Assembly: GCF_025499515.1 (NCBI RefSeq)
Contig: NZ_JAMKFA010000012.1
Location: 124,001 to 188,000 of the forward strand
Direction: 5' to 3'
Length of the DNA stretch: 64,000 nucleotides
Source: Flavobacterium odoriferum
GTDB taxonomy: Bacteria > Bacteroidota > Bacteroidia > Flavobacteriales > Flavobacteriaceae
Position 1 is the first letter of the stretch, and each line of letters starts with the position of its first letter. Both the position numbers and the translations under genes were made by a program. The notes under the pieces were generated by a model. It searched no databases. It saw only the letters and a list, made by a program, of their open reading frames with translations, and was not told where the DNA came from. Shown piece after piece: positions 49,017 to 58,651 of the stretch.

Positions 49017-49295
49017 TTATTTTTTACCTTTATTTTTAGCCCCAGCATGACCTCTAAAAGATCTTGTTGGTGAAAACTCTCCTAATTTGTGTCCTACCAT
49101 GTTTTCTGTAACGTAAACTGGTACAAACTGACGACCATTGTGAACTGCGATAGTCTGTCCAACGAAATCTGGAGTAATCATAGATGCTCTAGACCAAGTC
49201 TTAACAACACCTTTATTACCACCTGCGATATTTTCTTGAACTTTCTTCTCTAATTTAAAGTGAACAAATGGTCCTTTTTTTAATGAACGTGCCAT
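49017..49295 (-). CDS. rpsS: 30S ribosomal protein S19
   Basis: Head protein partnering S13, 92 residues: [37 protein letters not shown] and [15 protein letters not shown]. Confidence 0.97.
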   Translation of the reverse strand: MARSLKKGPFVHFKLEKKVQENIAGGNKGVVKTWSRASMITPDFVGQTIAVHNGRQFVPVYVTENMVGHKLGEFSPTRSFRGHAGAKNKGKK

Positions 49296-49305
49296 GTCTA
49301 TCTAA

Positions 49306-50130
49306 TTATTTCTTTCTACGTTCTACAATATACTTATTACTCGGGTTAACTTTAGAACGAGTTCTATAACCTTTAGCAGGTAAACCTTTTCTTGAACGCG
49401 GATGACCTCCAGATGAACGCCCTTCACCACCTCCCATAGGGTGATCAACTGGGTTCATTGCTACTGGTCTTGTTCTTGGTCTTCTACCTAACCATCTTGA
49501 TCTACCAGCTTTACCTGATACGATTAATTGGTGATCAGAGTTAGAAACTGCTCCAATAGTAGCTGAACAAGTTAACAAGATTAATCTTGTTTCTCCTGAA
49601 GGCATTTTAATTGTTGCATATTTTCCATCTCTTGCCATCAACTGAGCGAAAGTTCCTGCAGAACGAGCGATTACAGCTCCTTGACCTGGTCTTAATTCGA
49701 TACACGAAATAACAGTTCCTAGAGGAATTTTACTTAAAGGCATTGCATTTCCAATTTCTGGAGATGCATCTGGACCTGAAACTACAGTTTGTCCAACTTG
49801 TAATCCATTTTGTGCAATGATGTAAGTTTTAGCTCCATCAGCATAAAATAATAATGAAATAAAAGCTGAACGATTTGGATCATACTCGATAGTTTTAACT
49901 GTAGCCGGAATTCCAACTTTAGTTCTTTTAAAATCGATAATACGATACTTTTGTTTGTGACCACCGCCTGTGTAACGCATGGTCATTTTTCCTTGACTAT
50001 TTCTACCTCCAGAGTTTTTTTTCGGTGCGATCAATGAACGCTCCGGCTTATCAGTTGTAATAGTGTCAAAGCTATTAACAACTCTAAATCGCTGACCCGG
50101 GGTAATAGGTTTTAATTTTCTAACTGACAT
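49306..50130 (-). CDS. rplB: 50S ribosomal protein L2
   Basis: Peptidyl-transferase-proximal protein, 274 residues. [20 protein letters not shown] and the functionally key C-terminal [20 protein letters not shown] (His in NPVDHP) are present. Confidence 0.98.
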   Translation of the reverse strand: MSVRKLKPITPGQRFRVVNSFDTITTDKPERSLIAPKKNSGGRNSQGKMTMRYTGGGHKQKYRIIDFKRTKVGIPATVKTIEYDPNRSAFISLLFYADGAKTYIIAQNGLQVGQTVVSGPDASPEIGNAMPLSKIPLGTVISCIELRPGQGAVIARSAGTFAQLMARDGKYATIKMPSGETRLILLTCSATIGAVSNSDHQLIVSGKAGRSRWLGRRPRTRPVAMNPVDHPMGGGEGRSSGGHPRSRKGLPAKGYRTRSKVNPSNKYIVERRKK

Positions 50131-50136
50131 TTTCTA

Positions 50137-50427
50137 TTAGATATTAGTATAAAAATCTATTGTTTCTCCCTCTTGAACTTGTACAATTGCTTTTTTGTAA
50201 GCATTTGTTTTCCCACTGATTAAACCACTTTTAGTATATTTAACACTTCTATCAGCTCTATAGTTCATTGTATTAACTGCAACTACATTTACACCAAAAG
50301 CTGCTTCAATAGCATTTTTGATCTGAATTTTGTTAGCAGTTTTTGCAACTACAAAACCAAAACGGTTAAAAATTTCACCATCTTTAGTTATTTTCTCAGT
50401 TATAATAGGCTTAATTATGATACTCAT
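50137..50427 (-). CDS. rplW: 50S ribosomal protein L23
   Basis: Exit-site docking protein for trigger factor and SRP, 96 residues: IIKPIITEKITKDGEIFNRF and NKIQIKNAIEAAFGVNVVAV. Confidence 0.97.
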   Translation of the reverse strand: MSIIIKPIITEKITKDGEIFNRFGFVVAKTANKIQIKNAIEAAFGVNVVAVNTMNYRADRSVKYTKSGLISGKTNAYKKAIVQVQEGETIDFYTNI

Positions 50428-50434
50428 AATCTTA

Positions 50435-51064
50435 TTATTTACTTAAATTAGCTTCAATTCCGTCTACAGCACCTTCTAAAAGAACTAAACTTTTTGCATT
50501 TAAAATTGCATAAGTACTTAATTCTGAAGTAGTTACAACGCTAGACGCTTTTAAATTGCGTGACGACAAATATACATTTTTATTTGAATCGCCCAACACA
50601 AATAAAGATTTTTTATTATCTAACCCTAAAGACTTCAATACGTTAATGAAATTTTTAGTGCTTGGTGTGTCAAATGTAAAATCTTCAACTACTACTAAAT
50701 TTGACTCATTTACTTTTAAAGATAAAGCTGATTTACGAGCTAATCTTTTTAAGTTTTTGTTCAATTTGAATGAGTAGCTTCTTGGTCTTGGTCCAAAAAC
50801 TGTACCTCCACCTTTAAACAAAGGATTTTTTGCAGATCCTGCACGAGCAGTACCAGTTCCTTTTTGTTTTTTAATTTTACGAGTACTTCCTGCAACTTCA
50901 GCTCTTTCTTTAGCTTTGTGGTTTCCTTGTCTTTGATTAGCCAAATATTGCTTTACATCTAAATATACAGCATGTTTGTTTGGCTCGATTGCGAAAACTG
51001 AATCAGAAAGTTGAACTTTTCTTCCAGTTTCTTTTCCGTTGATATCTAAAACTTTTACTTCCAT
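50435..51064 (-). CDS. rplD: 50S ribosomal protein L4
   Basis: Exit-tunnel protein and, in E. coli, autogenous regulator of the S10 operon. The ATG at 51064 ([20 protein letters not shown]) overlaps the rplC stop by one base and matches homologs; the longer frame is rejected. KKQKGTGTARAGSAKNPLFK and GPRPRSYSFKLNKNLKR are conserved. Length 209. Confidence 0.97.
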   Translation of the reverse strand: MEVKVLDINGKETGRKVQLSDSVFAIEPNKHAVYLDVKQYLANQRQGNHKAKERAEVAGSTRKIKKQKGTGTARAGSAKNPLFKGGGTVFGPRPRSYSFKLNKNLKRLARKSALSLKVNESNLVVVEDFTFDTPSTKNFINVLKSLGLDNKKSLFVLGDSNKNVYLSSRNLKASSVVTTSELSTYAILNAKSLVLLEGAVDGIEANLSK

Positions 51065-51681
51065 TACTTCTGAATGATTACATAAGAGTTTTTGTGACCT
51101 GGAACACAACCTTTTATTACTAAAAGATTTTTCTCACCTACCACTTTTAAAACTCTAAGGTTTTGTACTGTTACATTATCTCCTCCCATTCTTCCAGCCA
51201 TACGCATTCCTTTGAATACTCTAGATGGATAAGATGACGCTCCTACAGATCCCGGTGCTCTTAAACGGTTGTGTTGACCGTGTGTCGCTTGTCCAACACC
51301 GCCAAAACCATGACGTTTAACAACCCCTTGGAATCCTTTTCCTTTAGAAACTCCTAATACATCAACAAATTCACCTTCAGCGAATAAGTCAACGGCGATT
51401 ACATCGCCTAATTTGTACTCCTGTTCAAAACCTTTGAATTCAACGACTTTTTTCTTTGCAGCTGTTCCCGCTTTCTTAAAGTGACCTAACTCAGCTTTAA
51501 TAGAACGTTTTTCAGCTTTGTCATCGAAACCTAACTGAATAGCAGAATATCCGTCTACTTCATTGGTTCTGACTTGGGTAACAACGCATGGACCACACTC
51601 GATTACAGTACAAGGAATATTTTTCCCGTTCTCATCAAAGATGCTAGTCATGCCAATTTTTCTTCCGATTAACCCAGACAT
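51064..51681 (-). CDS. rplC: 50S ribosomal protein L3
   Basis: Early 23S assembly protein, 205 residues: [20 protein letters not shown] and [20 protein letters not shown], then [20 protein letters not shown]. First gene after the predicted promoter at 51755-51786. Confidence 0.97.
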   Translation of the reverse strand: MSGLIGRKIGMTSIFDENGKNIPCTVIECGPCVVTQVRTNEVDGYSAIQLGFDDKAEKRSIKAELGHFKKAGTAAKKKVVEFKGFEQEYKLGDVIAVDLFAEGEFVDVLGVSKGKGFQGVVKRHGFGGVGQATHGQHNRLRAPGSVGASSYPSRVFKGMRMAGRMGGDNVTVQNLRVLKVVGEKNLLVIKGCVPGHKNSYVIIQK

Positions 51682-51754
51682 ATTAAACTAATTAATTAAT
51701 TAAACTCTTATTTATACAATAAATAGTATTTGCACACTACTCATTTTGAGGGTG

Positions 51755-51786
51755 CAAATATATAAATTATTTTTTAATTATCGCAA
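51755..51786 (-). promoter_or_regulatory. Predicted promoter of the rplC-led S10/spc block
   Basis: TTG (51786-51784), 21-base spacer and TATATTTG (51762-51755) on the minus strand. The leader to rplC is about 65-70 bases with a TTTGCAC...GTGCAAA inverted repeat (51729-51758) whose outer arm overlaps the -7 box, so at DNA level it may be an operator-like dyad. Confidence 0.68.
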
Positions 51787-51800
51787 AAATAAATAGTTAA

Positions 51801-51831
51801 GTGAAATTTCCTTCAAAAAAGGCAATTTCAC
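51801..51831. other. Inverted repeat upstream of the rplC promoter
   Basis: GTGAAATT-CCTT arms (51801-51813 and 51819-51831) form a 12-bp stem with one mismatch and a 5-base loop. It lies between the rpsJ terminator and the next promoter. It lacks a U-tract; it may back up termination or bind a protein. Confidence 0.45.
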
Positions 51832-51850
51832 TCACTAAATATGGTAAGAA

Positions 51851-51885
51851 AAAAACCGTAATGCTATTAACATTGACGGTTTTTT
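51851..51885 (-). terminator. Terminator after rpsJ
   Basis: AAAAACCGT / ACGGTTTTT with an additional AATG/CATT pairing and one bulged base forms a strong stem, followed by T7 on the minus strand, 30 bases after the rpsJ stop. Confidence 0.85.
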
Positions 51886-51915
51886 TATGGTTATTGCGAT
51901 TGCAATCTAAATCAA

Positions 51916-52221
51916 TTATACTTTGATTTCTACTTCAACACCACTAGGTAATTCTAATTTCATTAAAGCATCGATAGTTTTTGAAGAAGAACTATAGATA
52001 TCTAATAGTCTCTTGTATGAACTTAATTCGAACTGCTCTCTTGATTTTTTGTTAACGTGTGGAGAACGTAATACAGTAAAAATCTTTTTGTGAGTTGGTA
52101 ATGGAATTGGACCCGTTACTACTGCACCTGTACTTTTTACAGTTTTTACAATCTTCTCTGCTGATTTATCAACCAACATATGATCGTAAGATTTTAATTT
52201 TATTCTGATTTTTTGACTCAT
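51916..52221 (-). CDS. rpsJ: 30S ribosomal protein S10
   Basis: Head protein (and NusE in antitermination), 101 residues: [40 protein letters not shown] and SGVEVEIKV. It directly follows fusA and is cut off from rplC by a terminator, so it belongs transcriptionally to the str genes. Confidence 0.97.
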   Translation of the reverse strand: MSQKIRIKLKSYDHMLVDKSAEKIVKTVKSTGAVVTGPIPLPTHKKIFTVLRSPHVNKKSREQFELSSYKRLLDIYSSSSKTIDALMKLELPSGVEVEIKV

Positions 52222-52232
52222 TTTCTTAAAAA

Positions 52233-54389
52233 TTAAGCGTTACCTTTTGCTTTTTTGATTACAGCTTCTGAAATATTAGAAGGTGTTTCTGCATAATGTG
52301 AAAACTCCATTGTTGATGTAGCTCTACCTGATGATAATGTTCTTAATGTTGTTACATAACCAAACATTTCTGATAAAGGCACATCTGCTTTGATAGTTTT
52401 AGCACCATTTCTGTCACCCATATCATTTACTTGACCTCTACGACGGTTCAAGTCACCTACGATATCACCCATGTTTTCTTCTGGAGTAATAACTTCGATT
52501 TTCATGATTGGCTCAAGAATAACTGCACCAGCAGCACGACCAACTTCTTTATATCCCATTTTAGCTGCTAATTCAAAAGAAAGAGCATCAGAATCCACAG
52601 GGTGAAAAGATCCGTCTAATAAAGTTACTTTTAAACTATCTACTGCATATCCTGCTAAAGGACCTGCTTTCATAGCTTCTCTGAAACCTTTTTCAACAGC
52701 TGGAATATATTCTTTTGGTACGTTACCACCTTTAACTTCATTAACAAACTGTAATCCCATAGGAGCTTTACCGTCTACTAAATCAGCAGGTTCTAAACGG
52801 AATACGATATCACCAAATTTACCACGACCACCAGATTGCTTTTTGTAAGTTTCTCTGTGTTGTGCTGCTTTTGTGAACGCTTCTTTATATTCTACTTGTG
52901 GCTCACCTTGGTTTACCTCAACTTTAAACTCACGTTTCATACGATCTACAAGGATGTCTAAGTGTAACTCACCCATACCTGAAATAATCGTTTGACCTGA
53001 AGCCTCATCAGTTCTAACTGTAAACGTTGGATCTTCCTCAGCTAATTTAGCTAAAGCCATACCCATTTTGTCTACGTCAGCTTTTGTTTTTGGCTCAATT
53101 GCGATACCAATTACAGGATCAGGGAATTTCATTGACTCAAGAATAATTGGGTGTTTTTCATCACACATTGTATCTCCAGTCTTGATATCTTTAAATCCTA
53201 CAGCAGCTCCAATATCTCCAGCCTCAATATATTCGATTGGATTTTGTTTGTTAGCGTGCATTTGGTAAATACGAGATATACGCTCTTTGTTTCCAGAACG
53301 AGTGTTCAAGATATAAGAACCAGCATCTAAACGACCTGAGTAAGCACGGAAGAAAGCTAAACGACCAACATAAGGGTCAGTAGCAATTTTAAATGCTAAA
53401 GCTGCGAACGGCTCTTTAGTGTCAGGACGACGTAAAATTTTCTTTTGATCTTCTTCTAATAAATCAGCATCATCAGGGTGAATTCCTTCGATACCTTCTT
53501 TATCTAATGGAGATGGCAAGTATTTACATACTGCATCTAACATGAACTGAACACCTTTATTTTTGAAAGAAGAACCAGCAATCATAGGAATGATAGCCAT
53601 ATCAATTGTAGCAGCTCTTAAAGCTGTATTGATTTCTTCCTCAGTAATAGAGTTTTCATCTTCCATGTATTTCTCCAACAAGTTTTCGTCGTAAGTAGCA
53701 ATCTCTTCAATTAAAATTGAACGATACTCTTTTACTTCGTCAACCATATCAGCTGGAATAGGCACGATATCAAAAGTTGCCCCTTGAGTTTCGTCATGCC
53801 AAATAATAGCTTGGTTTTTTACTAAGTCAACAACTCCTTTGAAGTCATTTTCTTCACCAATTGGTAAAGTAATTGCAACAGCATTAGATTTTAACATCTC
53901 TCTTACTTGTTGGCAAACTGCTAAGAAGTTAGAACCTTGACGGTCCATTTTGTTTACGAATCCCATACGAGGAACTCTATATTGATCAGCTAATCTCCAG
54001 TTAGTTTCAGATTGAGGCTCAACACCATCAACTGCACTAAATAAAAATACTAAACCATCTAATACACGTAACGAACGGTTTACCTCAACTGTAAAGTCAA
54101 CGTGTCCCGGTGTATCGATAATATTAAAGTGGTACGATTTTGATTCTGGCAATACTTTTCCTTGCTCTGTTGGGAAATTCCATTCACAAGTTGTAGCAGC
54201 TGAAGTAATTGTAATACCTCTTTCTTGCTCTTGCGCCATCCAGTCCATTGTTGCAGCACCATCGTGTACTTCACCAATTTTGTGTGATTTTCCTGTATAG
54301 AATAAGATACGCTCAGTTGTTGTTGTTTTACCAGCATCAATGTGAGCAGCAATTCCAATATTTCTTGTATATTTTAAATCTCTAGCCAT
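52233..54389 (-). CDS. fusA: Elongation factor G
   Basis: Translocation GTPase of 718 residues. G1 [18 protein letters not shown], switch [20 protein letters not shown]4 NKMDR, then domains II-V with [18 protein letters not shown] and SYRE-type C-terminal [19 protein letters not shown]. Between rpsG and rpsJ. tuf is not linked, as usual in Bacteroidota. Confidence 0.98.
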   Translation of the reverse strand: MARDLKYTRNIGIAAHIDAGKTTTTERILFYTGKSHKIGEVHDGAATMDWMAQEQERGITITSAATTCEWNFPTEQGKVLPESKSYHFNIIDTPGHVDFTVEVNRSLRVLDGLVFLFSAVDGVEPQSETNWRLADQYRVPRMGFVNKMDRQGSNFLAVCQQVREMLKSNAVAITLPIGEENDFKGVVDLVKNQAIIWHDETQGATFDIVPIPADMVDEVKEYRSILIEEIATYDENLLEKYMEDENSITEEEINTALRAATIDMAIIPMIAGSSFKNKGVQFMLDAVCKYLPSPLDKEGIEGIHPDDADLLEEDQKKILRRPDTKEPFAALAFKIATDPYVGRLAFFRAYSGRLDAGSYILNTRSGNKERISRIYQMHANKQNPIEYIEAGDIGAAVGFKDIKTGDTMCDEKHPIILESMKFPDPVIGIAIEPKTKADVDKMGMALAKLAEEDPTFTVRTDEASGQTIISGMGELHLDILVDRMKREFKVEVNQGEPQVEYKEAFTKAAQHRETYKKQSGGRGKFGDIVFRLEPADLVDGKAPMGLQFVNEVKGGNVPKEYIPAVEKGFREAMKAGPLAGYAVDSLKVTLLDGSFHPVDSDALSFELAAKMGYKEVGRAAGAVILEPIMKIEVITPEENMGDIVGDLNRRRGQVNDMGDRNGAKTIKADVPLSEMFGYVTTLRTLSSGRATSTMEFSHYAETPSNISEAVIKKAKGNA

Positions 54390-54400
54390 TTCTGTACGAA

Positions 54401-54877
54401 TTAAAATCTAAAGTGAGAGAATGCTTTATTAGCATCTGCCATTTTGTGAGTATCCATTCTTTTCTTAACAGCAGCACCTTCTTCTTTAGCCGCAGCTAAA
54501 ATTTCAGAAGCTAATTTTCCTGCCATTGATTTTTCGTTTCTTCTTCTTGCATAAAGAATCATCCATTTGATAGCGTAAGAAATCTTTCTATCTGGACGAA
54601 TTTGCATTGGAATTTGGAATGTAGCTCCACCCACTCTACGTGAACGAACTTCTACGTGAGGCATAACATTTGTCAATGCATCTTTCCAAATCTCTAAAGC
54701 AGATTTTTCTGCATCTTGCTTTTTAGTTTCAACGATTTCTAATGCATCATAGAAAACTTTAAAAGCTGTTGATTTTTTACCATCCCACATTAAGTTGTTT
54801 ACAAAACGTGTTACTAACTGATCGTTAAATTTTGGATCTGGTAAAAGTGGTCTTTTTTTGGCCGCTCTTTTTCTCAT
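54401..54877 (-). CDS. rpsG: 30S ribosomal protein S7
   Basis: Head-assembly protein, 158 residues: [36 protein letters not shown] and [18 protein letters not shown]. Second gene of the str unit. Confidence 0.97.
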   Translation of the reverse strand: MRKRAAKKRPLLPDPKFNDQLVTRFVNNLMWDGKKSTAFKVFYDALEIVETKKQDAEKSALEIWKDALTNVMPHVEVRSRRVGGATFQIPMQIRPDRKISYAIKWMILYARRRNEKSMAGKLASEILAAAKEEGAAVKKRMDTHKMADANKAFSHFRF

Positions 54878-54901
54878 GTCTTTTCTTTAAAAGATTTTAA
54901 A

Positions 54902-55309
54902 TTACTTTTTCTTTCCAGTTGGTGCAGGTGCTTGTCCTGGTTTTGGACGTTTTGCTCCATACTTAGATCTACGTTGTGTTCTTCCTGCAACACCCGCAGT
55001 ATCTAATGCTCCACGTACGATGTGGTAACGTACACCTGGTAAATCTTTTACTCTTCCACCTCTAACTAATACTATCGAGTGCTCTTGTAGATTGTGACCT
55101 TCTCCAGGAATGTATGCATTCACCTCGTTACCGTTTGTTAAACGAACCCTAGCTACCTTTCTCATTGCTGAGTTTGGTTTTTTAGGAGTTGTTGTGTAAA
55201 CACGAGTACACACACCTCTTCTTTGAGGACAAGAATCTAAAGCAGCCGATTTACTCTTCTTAGTTATTTGGGTTCTCCCTGTTCTTACTAATTGTTGAAT
55301 TGTTGGCAT
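54902..55309 (-). CDS. rpsL: 30S ribosomal protein S12
   Basis: Decoding-centre protein, 135 residues. [40 protein letters not shown] (wild-type Lys at the streptomycin site) and [20 protein letters not shown]. First gene of the str unit, with a clear promoter and a leader of about 50 bases. Confidence 0.98.
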   Translation of the reverse strand: MPTIQQLVRTGRTQITKKSKSAALDSCPQRRGVCTRVYTTTPKKPNSAMRKVARVRLTNGNEVNAYIPGEGHNLQEHSIVLVRGGRVKDLPGVRYHIVRGALDTAGVAGRTQRRSKYGAKRPKPGQAPAPTGKKK

Positions 55310-55343
55310 AATTAAATACTAAAAATTTTTACTGTTTAAAATT

Positions 55344-55358
55344 CCCGCTTTTTACGGG
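55344..55358 (-). promoter_or_regulatory. Short hairpin in the rpsL leader
   Basis: CCCG-TAAAAAG-CGGG begins a few bases after the -7 box, so the transcript should start with or just before it. It may protect the 5' end. Only a 4-bp GC stem. Confidence 0.4.
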
Positions 55359-55362
55359 GTTG

Positions 55363-55392
55363 CAAATGTAGGAATTATTTTTTACTTTCCAA
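55363..55392 (-). promoter_or_regulatory. Predicted promoter of the str operon
   Basis: TTG (55392-55390, in ATTTGG), 19-base spacer and TACATTTG (55370-55363) on the minus strand, a full consensus match upstream of rpsL. The rest of the 258-base gap up to 55567 shows no gene, only a degenerate GAATGACAAAA element near 55515. Confidence 0.72.
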
Positions 55393-55567
55393 ATCATAAT
55401 TTATTAATTTTCAATGTGATTTGATTTTTGTAGTGTTTTGATTGGTATTGAGTTACAAAAAAGAAAGACAAAAAATCACATGAATTGTTTCTTTAGATTC
55501 TTAAACAAGCACAGAATGACAAAATAGATATAAAATTTATTTTACTTTTTTTCGTTTCTTTACTGCT

Positions 55568-57229
55568 ATGAAATTACTCTTGGGTTTTATTCTGTTTTTT
55601 TGCTTCCAATTTTCATTGGGACAAAATTTCTATTTAAAGATGGAAGGAACTTCTGAAGCTGAAAACAAAACCATTGATAGTTTGCAATATGAATCCAAAC
55701 ACGCTTCCGTTGCCTTGATTTTAGAAGAGCAAAAACGTTTTGAAAACAAATTGATAAATCAAGGTTTTTTTGACTGGTTGCTGTTGGAACAAAAAAAGGT
55801 AAATGACAGTAGTTTTGTTTTTAGATACAGTTTAGGGAATTCGATAAAAAACAACACCATATATATAGGTAAACTTTCTGCTGAAGAAAAATCGCTTTTA
55901 CAATTAGAAAATGATTCTTTGATTATCGCTACAAATGAAGTTGAGAATTTTATGAAAAGTAAAATTGCTTTGTTAGAAAAGAAAGGATATTCTCTAGCGA
56001 ATTTGCAATTGACTAATCAGCGAAAAGTTGACAACAATTTATTTTCTGAATTGCAAGTGAAACTCAATTCGAAAAGAAATATTACTGATATTGTAATCGT
56101 AGGTTACGATAAATTCCCTGCAGGAATTAAAAAAGCAATTACGAAAAAAGCCAAAAAAGCGACTTTTAATCAGGATAATTTAAAGCAGATTAATGATGAG
56201 TTTGATAAATTGCAATTTGTGAGTCAGCTGAAATATCCTGAAATTTTATTTACAACCGATTCCACTAAAATTTTTGTGTATTTAGAAAAATCGAAACCTA
56301 ATAAATTTGATGGTTTTATAGGGTTTTCAAACGATGACCAAAGCAAATTGACCTTTAACGGATATTTAGATTTGCAATTACAAAACATTTTGAATTCGGG
56401 CGAAAAATTTAATTTGTATTGGAAAAACGATGGCAACAGGCAAACTTCGTTTAATATTGGAACCGAATTACCTTATATTTTTAAAACTCCGGTTGGAATT
56501 AAAGCAAATTTGAGAATTTTTAAACAAGATTCTACATTTCAAAACACGATTACCGATTTAAATTTGGGCTACTATTTTTCGTACAACACCAAAGCTTATA
56601 TTGGGTATCAAAAAACTACTTCGGTTGATATTCAAAATACAAATTCATTTAGTTTGAATGATTTTACGAATACTTTTTTAACATCGAGTTTTGAATATAC
56701 CGATTTTGACAACGAAAATTTCATCTTCCCAGAAAAAGCAAAAGTCTTCATAAAAGCAGGAACAGGTAATCGAACCATTACATCCAAAAAAACAAGTCAG
56801 TTTTTCACTCAATTGGATTTGAATTACAACTTTAATCTGAATCAAAAAAACAGTATTTATTTAAGAAATCAGACTTTTTATTTACAGAGTGACGATTATG
56901 TAATTAACGAATTGTTTCGATTTGGTGGTATTAATTCGATTAGAGGTTTTAATGAAAATAGCTTACAAGCGAATGCTTACACTGGAATTATTGCCGAATA
57001 TCGTTATTTAGTTGCTTCTAATTTATATCTACATTCGATTACCGATTTTGGTTATTTTCAAGATAAAACTTCCAATACAAAAGATCAATTATTAGGTTTA
57101 GGATTTGGATTTGGATTGTTTACCAAAAACGGATTATTAAATTTAGTTTACGCCAACGGAAGCACAAGCGACCAAGCGATAAAACTTTCCAATTCGATTG
57201 TGCATATTAGTTTTAAAACGAATTTTTAA
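55568..57229 (+). CDS. Omp85-superfamily outer-membrane protein (BamA/TamA-like)
   Basis: Secreted beta-barrel protein of 553 residues. Signal peptide 1-18 (FCFQFSLGQ), a POTRA-like N-terminal part (about 90-240, with KRNITDIVIVGYDKFPAGIK) and a C-terminal barrel with LFRFGGINSIRGFNENSLQA, where RGF is the Omp85 lid motif, and a final aromatic strand (IVHISFKTNF). It is shorter than BamA and lacks five POTRA domains, so it is not the main assembly protein. Role in protein or lipid transport is unknown. Confidence 0.83.
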   Translation: MKLLLGFILFFCFQFSLGQNFYLKMEGTSEAENKTIDSLQYESKHASVALILEEQKRFENKLINQGFFDWLLLEQKKVNDSSFVFRYSLGNSIKNNTIYIGKLSAEEKSLLQLENDSLIIATNEVENFMKSKIALLEKKGYSLANLQLTNQRKVDNNLFSELQVKLNSKRNITDIVIVGYDKFPAGIKKAITKKAKKATFNQDNLKQINDEFDKLQFVSQLKYPEILFTTDSTKIFVYLEKSKPNKFDGFIGFSNDDQSKLTFNGYLDLQLQNILNSGEKFNLYWKNDGNRQTSFNIGTELPYIFKTPVGIKANLRIFKQDSTFQNTITDLNLGYYFSYNTKAYIGYQKTTSVDIQNTNSFSLNDFTNTFLTSSFEYTDFDNENFIFPEKAKVFIKAGTGNRTITSKKTSQFFTQLDLNYNFNLNQKNSIYLRNQTFYLQSDDYVINELFRFGGINSIRGFNENSLQANAYTGIIAEYRYLVASNLYLHSITDFGYFQDKTSNTKDQLLGLGFGFGLFTKNGLLNLVYANGSTSDQAIKLSNSIVHISFKTNF

Positions 57230-57242
57230 GATGTAATTCGAC

Positions 57243-57301
57243 CGCAGATTCGCAGATTGTAAAAAAAATTAAAATAACAATGAAAAATCCACGAATCTGT
57301 G
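57243..57301. repeat. Imperfect inverted repeat CGCAGATTCGCAGATT / AATCCACGAATCTGTG
   Basis: Arms at 57243-57258 and 57286-57301 match at 13 of 16 positions, with G-U possible at the others. It lies between the Omp85-like gene and the rlmB promoter, and could act as a terminator-like hairpin or be a dispersed element. Left arm itself holds a GCAGATTC direct repeat. Confidence 0.5.
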
Positions 57302-57337
57302 ATTAAAACATAATAATTAAAATTCAAACTAAAATCC

Positions 57338-57345
57338 TATCTTTG
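57338..57345 (+). promoter_or_regulatory. Predicted -7 box of rlmB, leaderless
   Basis: TATCTTTG ends only 4 bases before the ATG at 57350, so the transcription start should fall at or near the A of ATG. No TTG is seen at -33 spacing. Confidence 0.5.
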
Positions 57346-57349
57346 CACC

Positions 57350-58084
57350 ATGGAAAAAGACAACCAAATATTCGGGATTAGAGCAATAATTGAAGCAATT
57401 AACGCTAAAAAGGAAATTGATAAAGTATTCGTTCAAAAAGATGCGCAGGGTGACTTGATGCAAGATTTGATGAAAACAATGAAAAGAAACAACATCAACT
57501 TTTCATACGTTCCTGTTGAAAAACTAAACCGATTAACTCCAAATAATCACCAAGGTGCGGTGGCAACCATTGCTCCTATTTCTTTTGTTTCATTAGAAAC
57601 TTTAGTAGAAGGTGTTATCGAAAGTGGTAAAAAACCTTTATTCCTAATTTTAGACCAATTGTCTGATGCACGTAACTTTGGTGCTATCATCAGAACAGCA
57701 GAATGCACGGGTGTTGACGGAATCATTATCCAAAAACAAGGTTCGGCTCCTGTTAATGGTGATACGGTTAAAACTTCTGCTGGAGCAGTTTTTAATGTAC
57801 CTATTTGTAAAGTAGACCATATTAAAGATGCTATTTTCTATTTACAAGGTTCTGGAATTAAAACTGTTGCTGCAACTGAAAAAACTGACCAACACATTTA
57901 CGATATCAACTTCAACGAAGGCGTTGCCATTATTATGGGTAGCGAAGATAGAGGTGTGAACCCTTCTGTACTAAAAATTGTAGATGAAAAAGCAAAATTA
58001 CCTATGTTTGGCACAATCGAATCATTAAATGTTTCAGTGGCTTGTGGTGCTTTTTTGTATGAAGCTTTGAGACAGAGAATATAA
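57350..58084 (+). CDS. rlmB: 23S rRNA (guanosine-2'-O)-methyltransferase RlmB (TrmH/SpoU family)
   Basis: SPOUT methyltransferase of 244 residues that methylates G2251 in the P loop of 23S rRNA. A substrate-binding N-terminal domain (FGIRAIIEAINAKKEIDKVF) precedes the trefoil-knot domain: LDQLSDARNFGAIIRTAE (motif 1 Asn/Arg), IIMGSEDRGV (motif 2) and IESLNVSVACGAFLYEA (motif 3). Other TrmH relatives cannot be fully excluded. Confidence 0.92.
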   Translation: MEKDNQIFGIRAIIEAINAKKEIDKVFVQKDAQGDLMQDLMKTMKRNNINFSYVPVEKLNRLTPNNHQGAVATIAPISFVSLETLVEGVIESGKKPLFLILDQLSDARNFGAIIRTAECTGVDGIIIQKQGSAPVNGDTVKTSAGAVFNVPICKVDHIKDAIFYLQGSGIKTVAATEKTDQHIYDINFNEGVAIIMGSEDRGVNPSVLKIVDEKAKLPMFGTIESLNVSVACGAFLYEALRQRI

Positions 58085-58085
58085 T

Positions 58086-58127
58086 CAGTGTTCAGTGTTC
58101 AGTGTTCAGTGTTCAGTGTTCAGTGTT
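58086..58127. repeat. Perfect heptamer tandem repeat CAGTGTT x6
   Basis: Six identical copies of CAGTGTT run from the rlmB stop to 20 bases before the next ATG. Reverse complement AACACTG fits the AACNNNN pattern of the repeats near 27.2 and 27.6 kb. Perfect identity suggests recent expansion and slippage potential. Confidence 0.92.
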
Positions 58128-58146
58128 CAAAATTAATAATAGTTGA

Positions 58147-58650
58147 ATGGGAGTAGCAAACAAATTTTTTAATTTTCTTTGGGGAATATTACTTTTTTGT
58201 TTTGCCTTTTTCTTCTTAGATTATTTTGAAGTTTTATTAATTAAGCATGAAAAATTCAAATCGCTCATATATTTTGGTTTTTTAATTTCAAGCTTGTTTT
58301 CTTTTTTATTACTTCACACCTCATCGTATTCCAAAAGTTCAAAAGTATTATTTTCTTTAATTCCTATAGCAAGTATTCTTATGATACTAAAAATCGGAAT
58401 ATTGAATTTTATCTTTTCAATTTCAACATGGAAAACTCAAACAATTTTGTATCAAAATAAAGAAAATAAAAATTTAAAAGTCGAGTTTCAAATGCTTGAT
58501 ATTGGATTTGCAGGATACGACAAAAGAGAAGTAGAAATTCATTATTTCACAGATTGGTTTTACACATTCAAACCTAGAAAAGAAAATTACGAACCAAGCA
58601 AATGGGATATAATTAACAAAGAAGTAAACGAATTAAATCTTGTATATTAA
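58147..58650 (+). CDS. Small integral membrane protein of unknown function
   Basis: 167 residues with three predicted TM helices (about 9-27, 39-58 and 66-92) and a soluble, basic and aromatic C-terminal part of about 75 residues (GFAGYDKREVEIHYFTDWFY). No family recognised. A perfect heptamer repeat lies directly upstream and its stop is one base from the stop of the convergent rhomboid gene. Coding use resembles its neighbours, so it is probably real. Confidence 0.68.
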   Translation: MGVANKFFNFLWGILLFCFAFFFLDYFEVLLIKHEKFKSLIYFGFLISSLFSFLLLHTSSYSKSSKVLFSLIPIASILMILKIGILNFIFSISTWKTQTILYQNKENKNLKVEFQMLDIGFAGYDKREVEIHYFTDWFYTFKPRKENYEPSKWDIINKEVNELNLVY

Positions 58651-58651
58651 T

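Noticed and set aside
52221..52233. tuf gene expected after fusA
   Set aside because: The next gene is rpsJ after 11 bases; there is no room for tuf here, consistent with Bacteroidota gene order.
58086..58127. CRISPR-like array at the CAGTGTT repeats
   Set aside because: The unit is 7 bases with no spacers and no cas genes are nearby.
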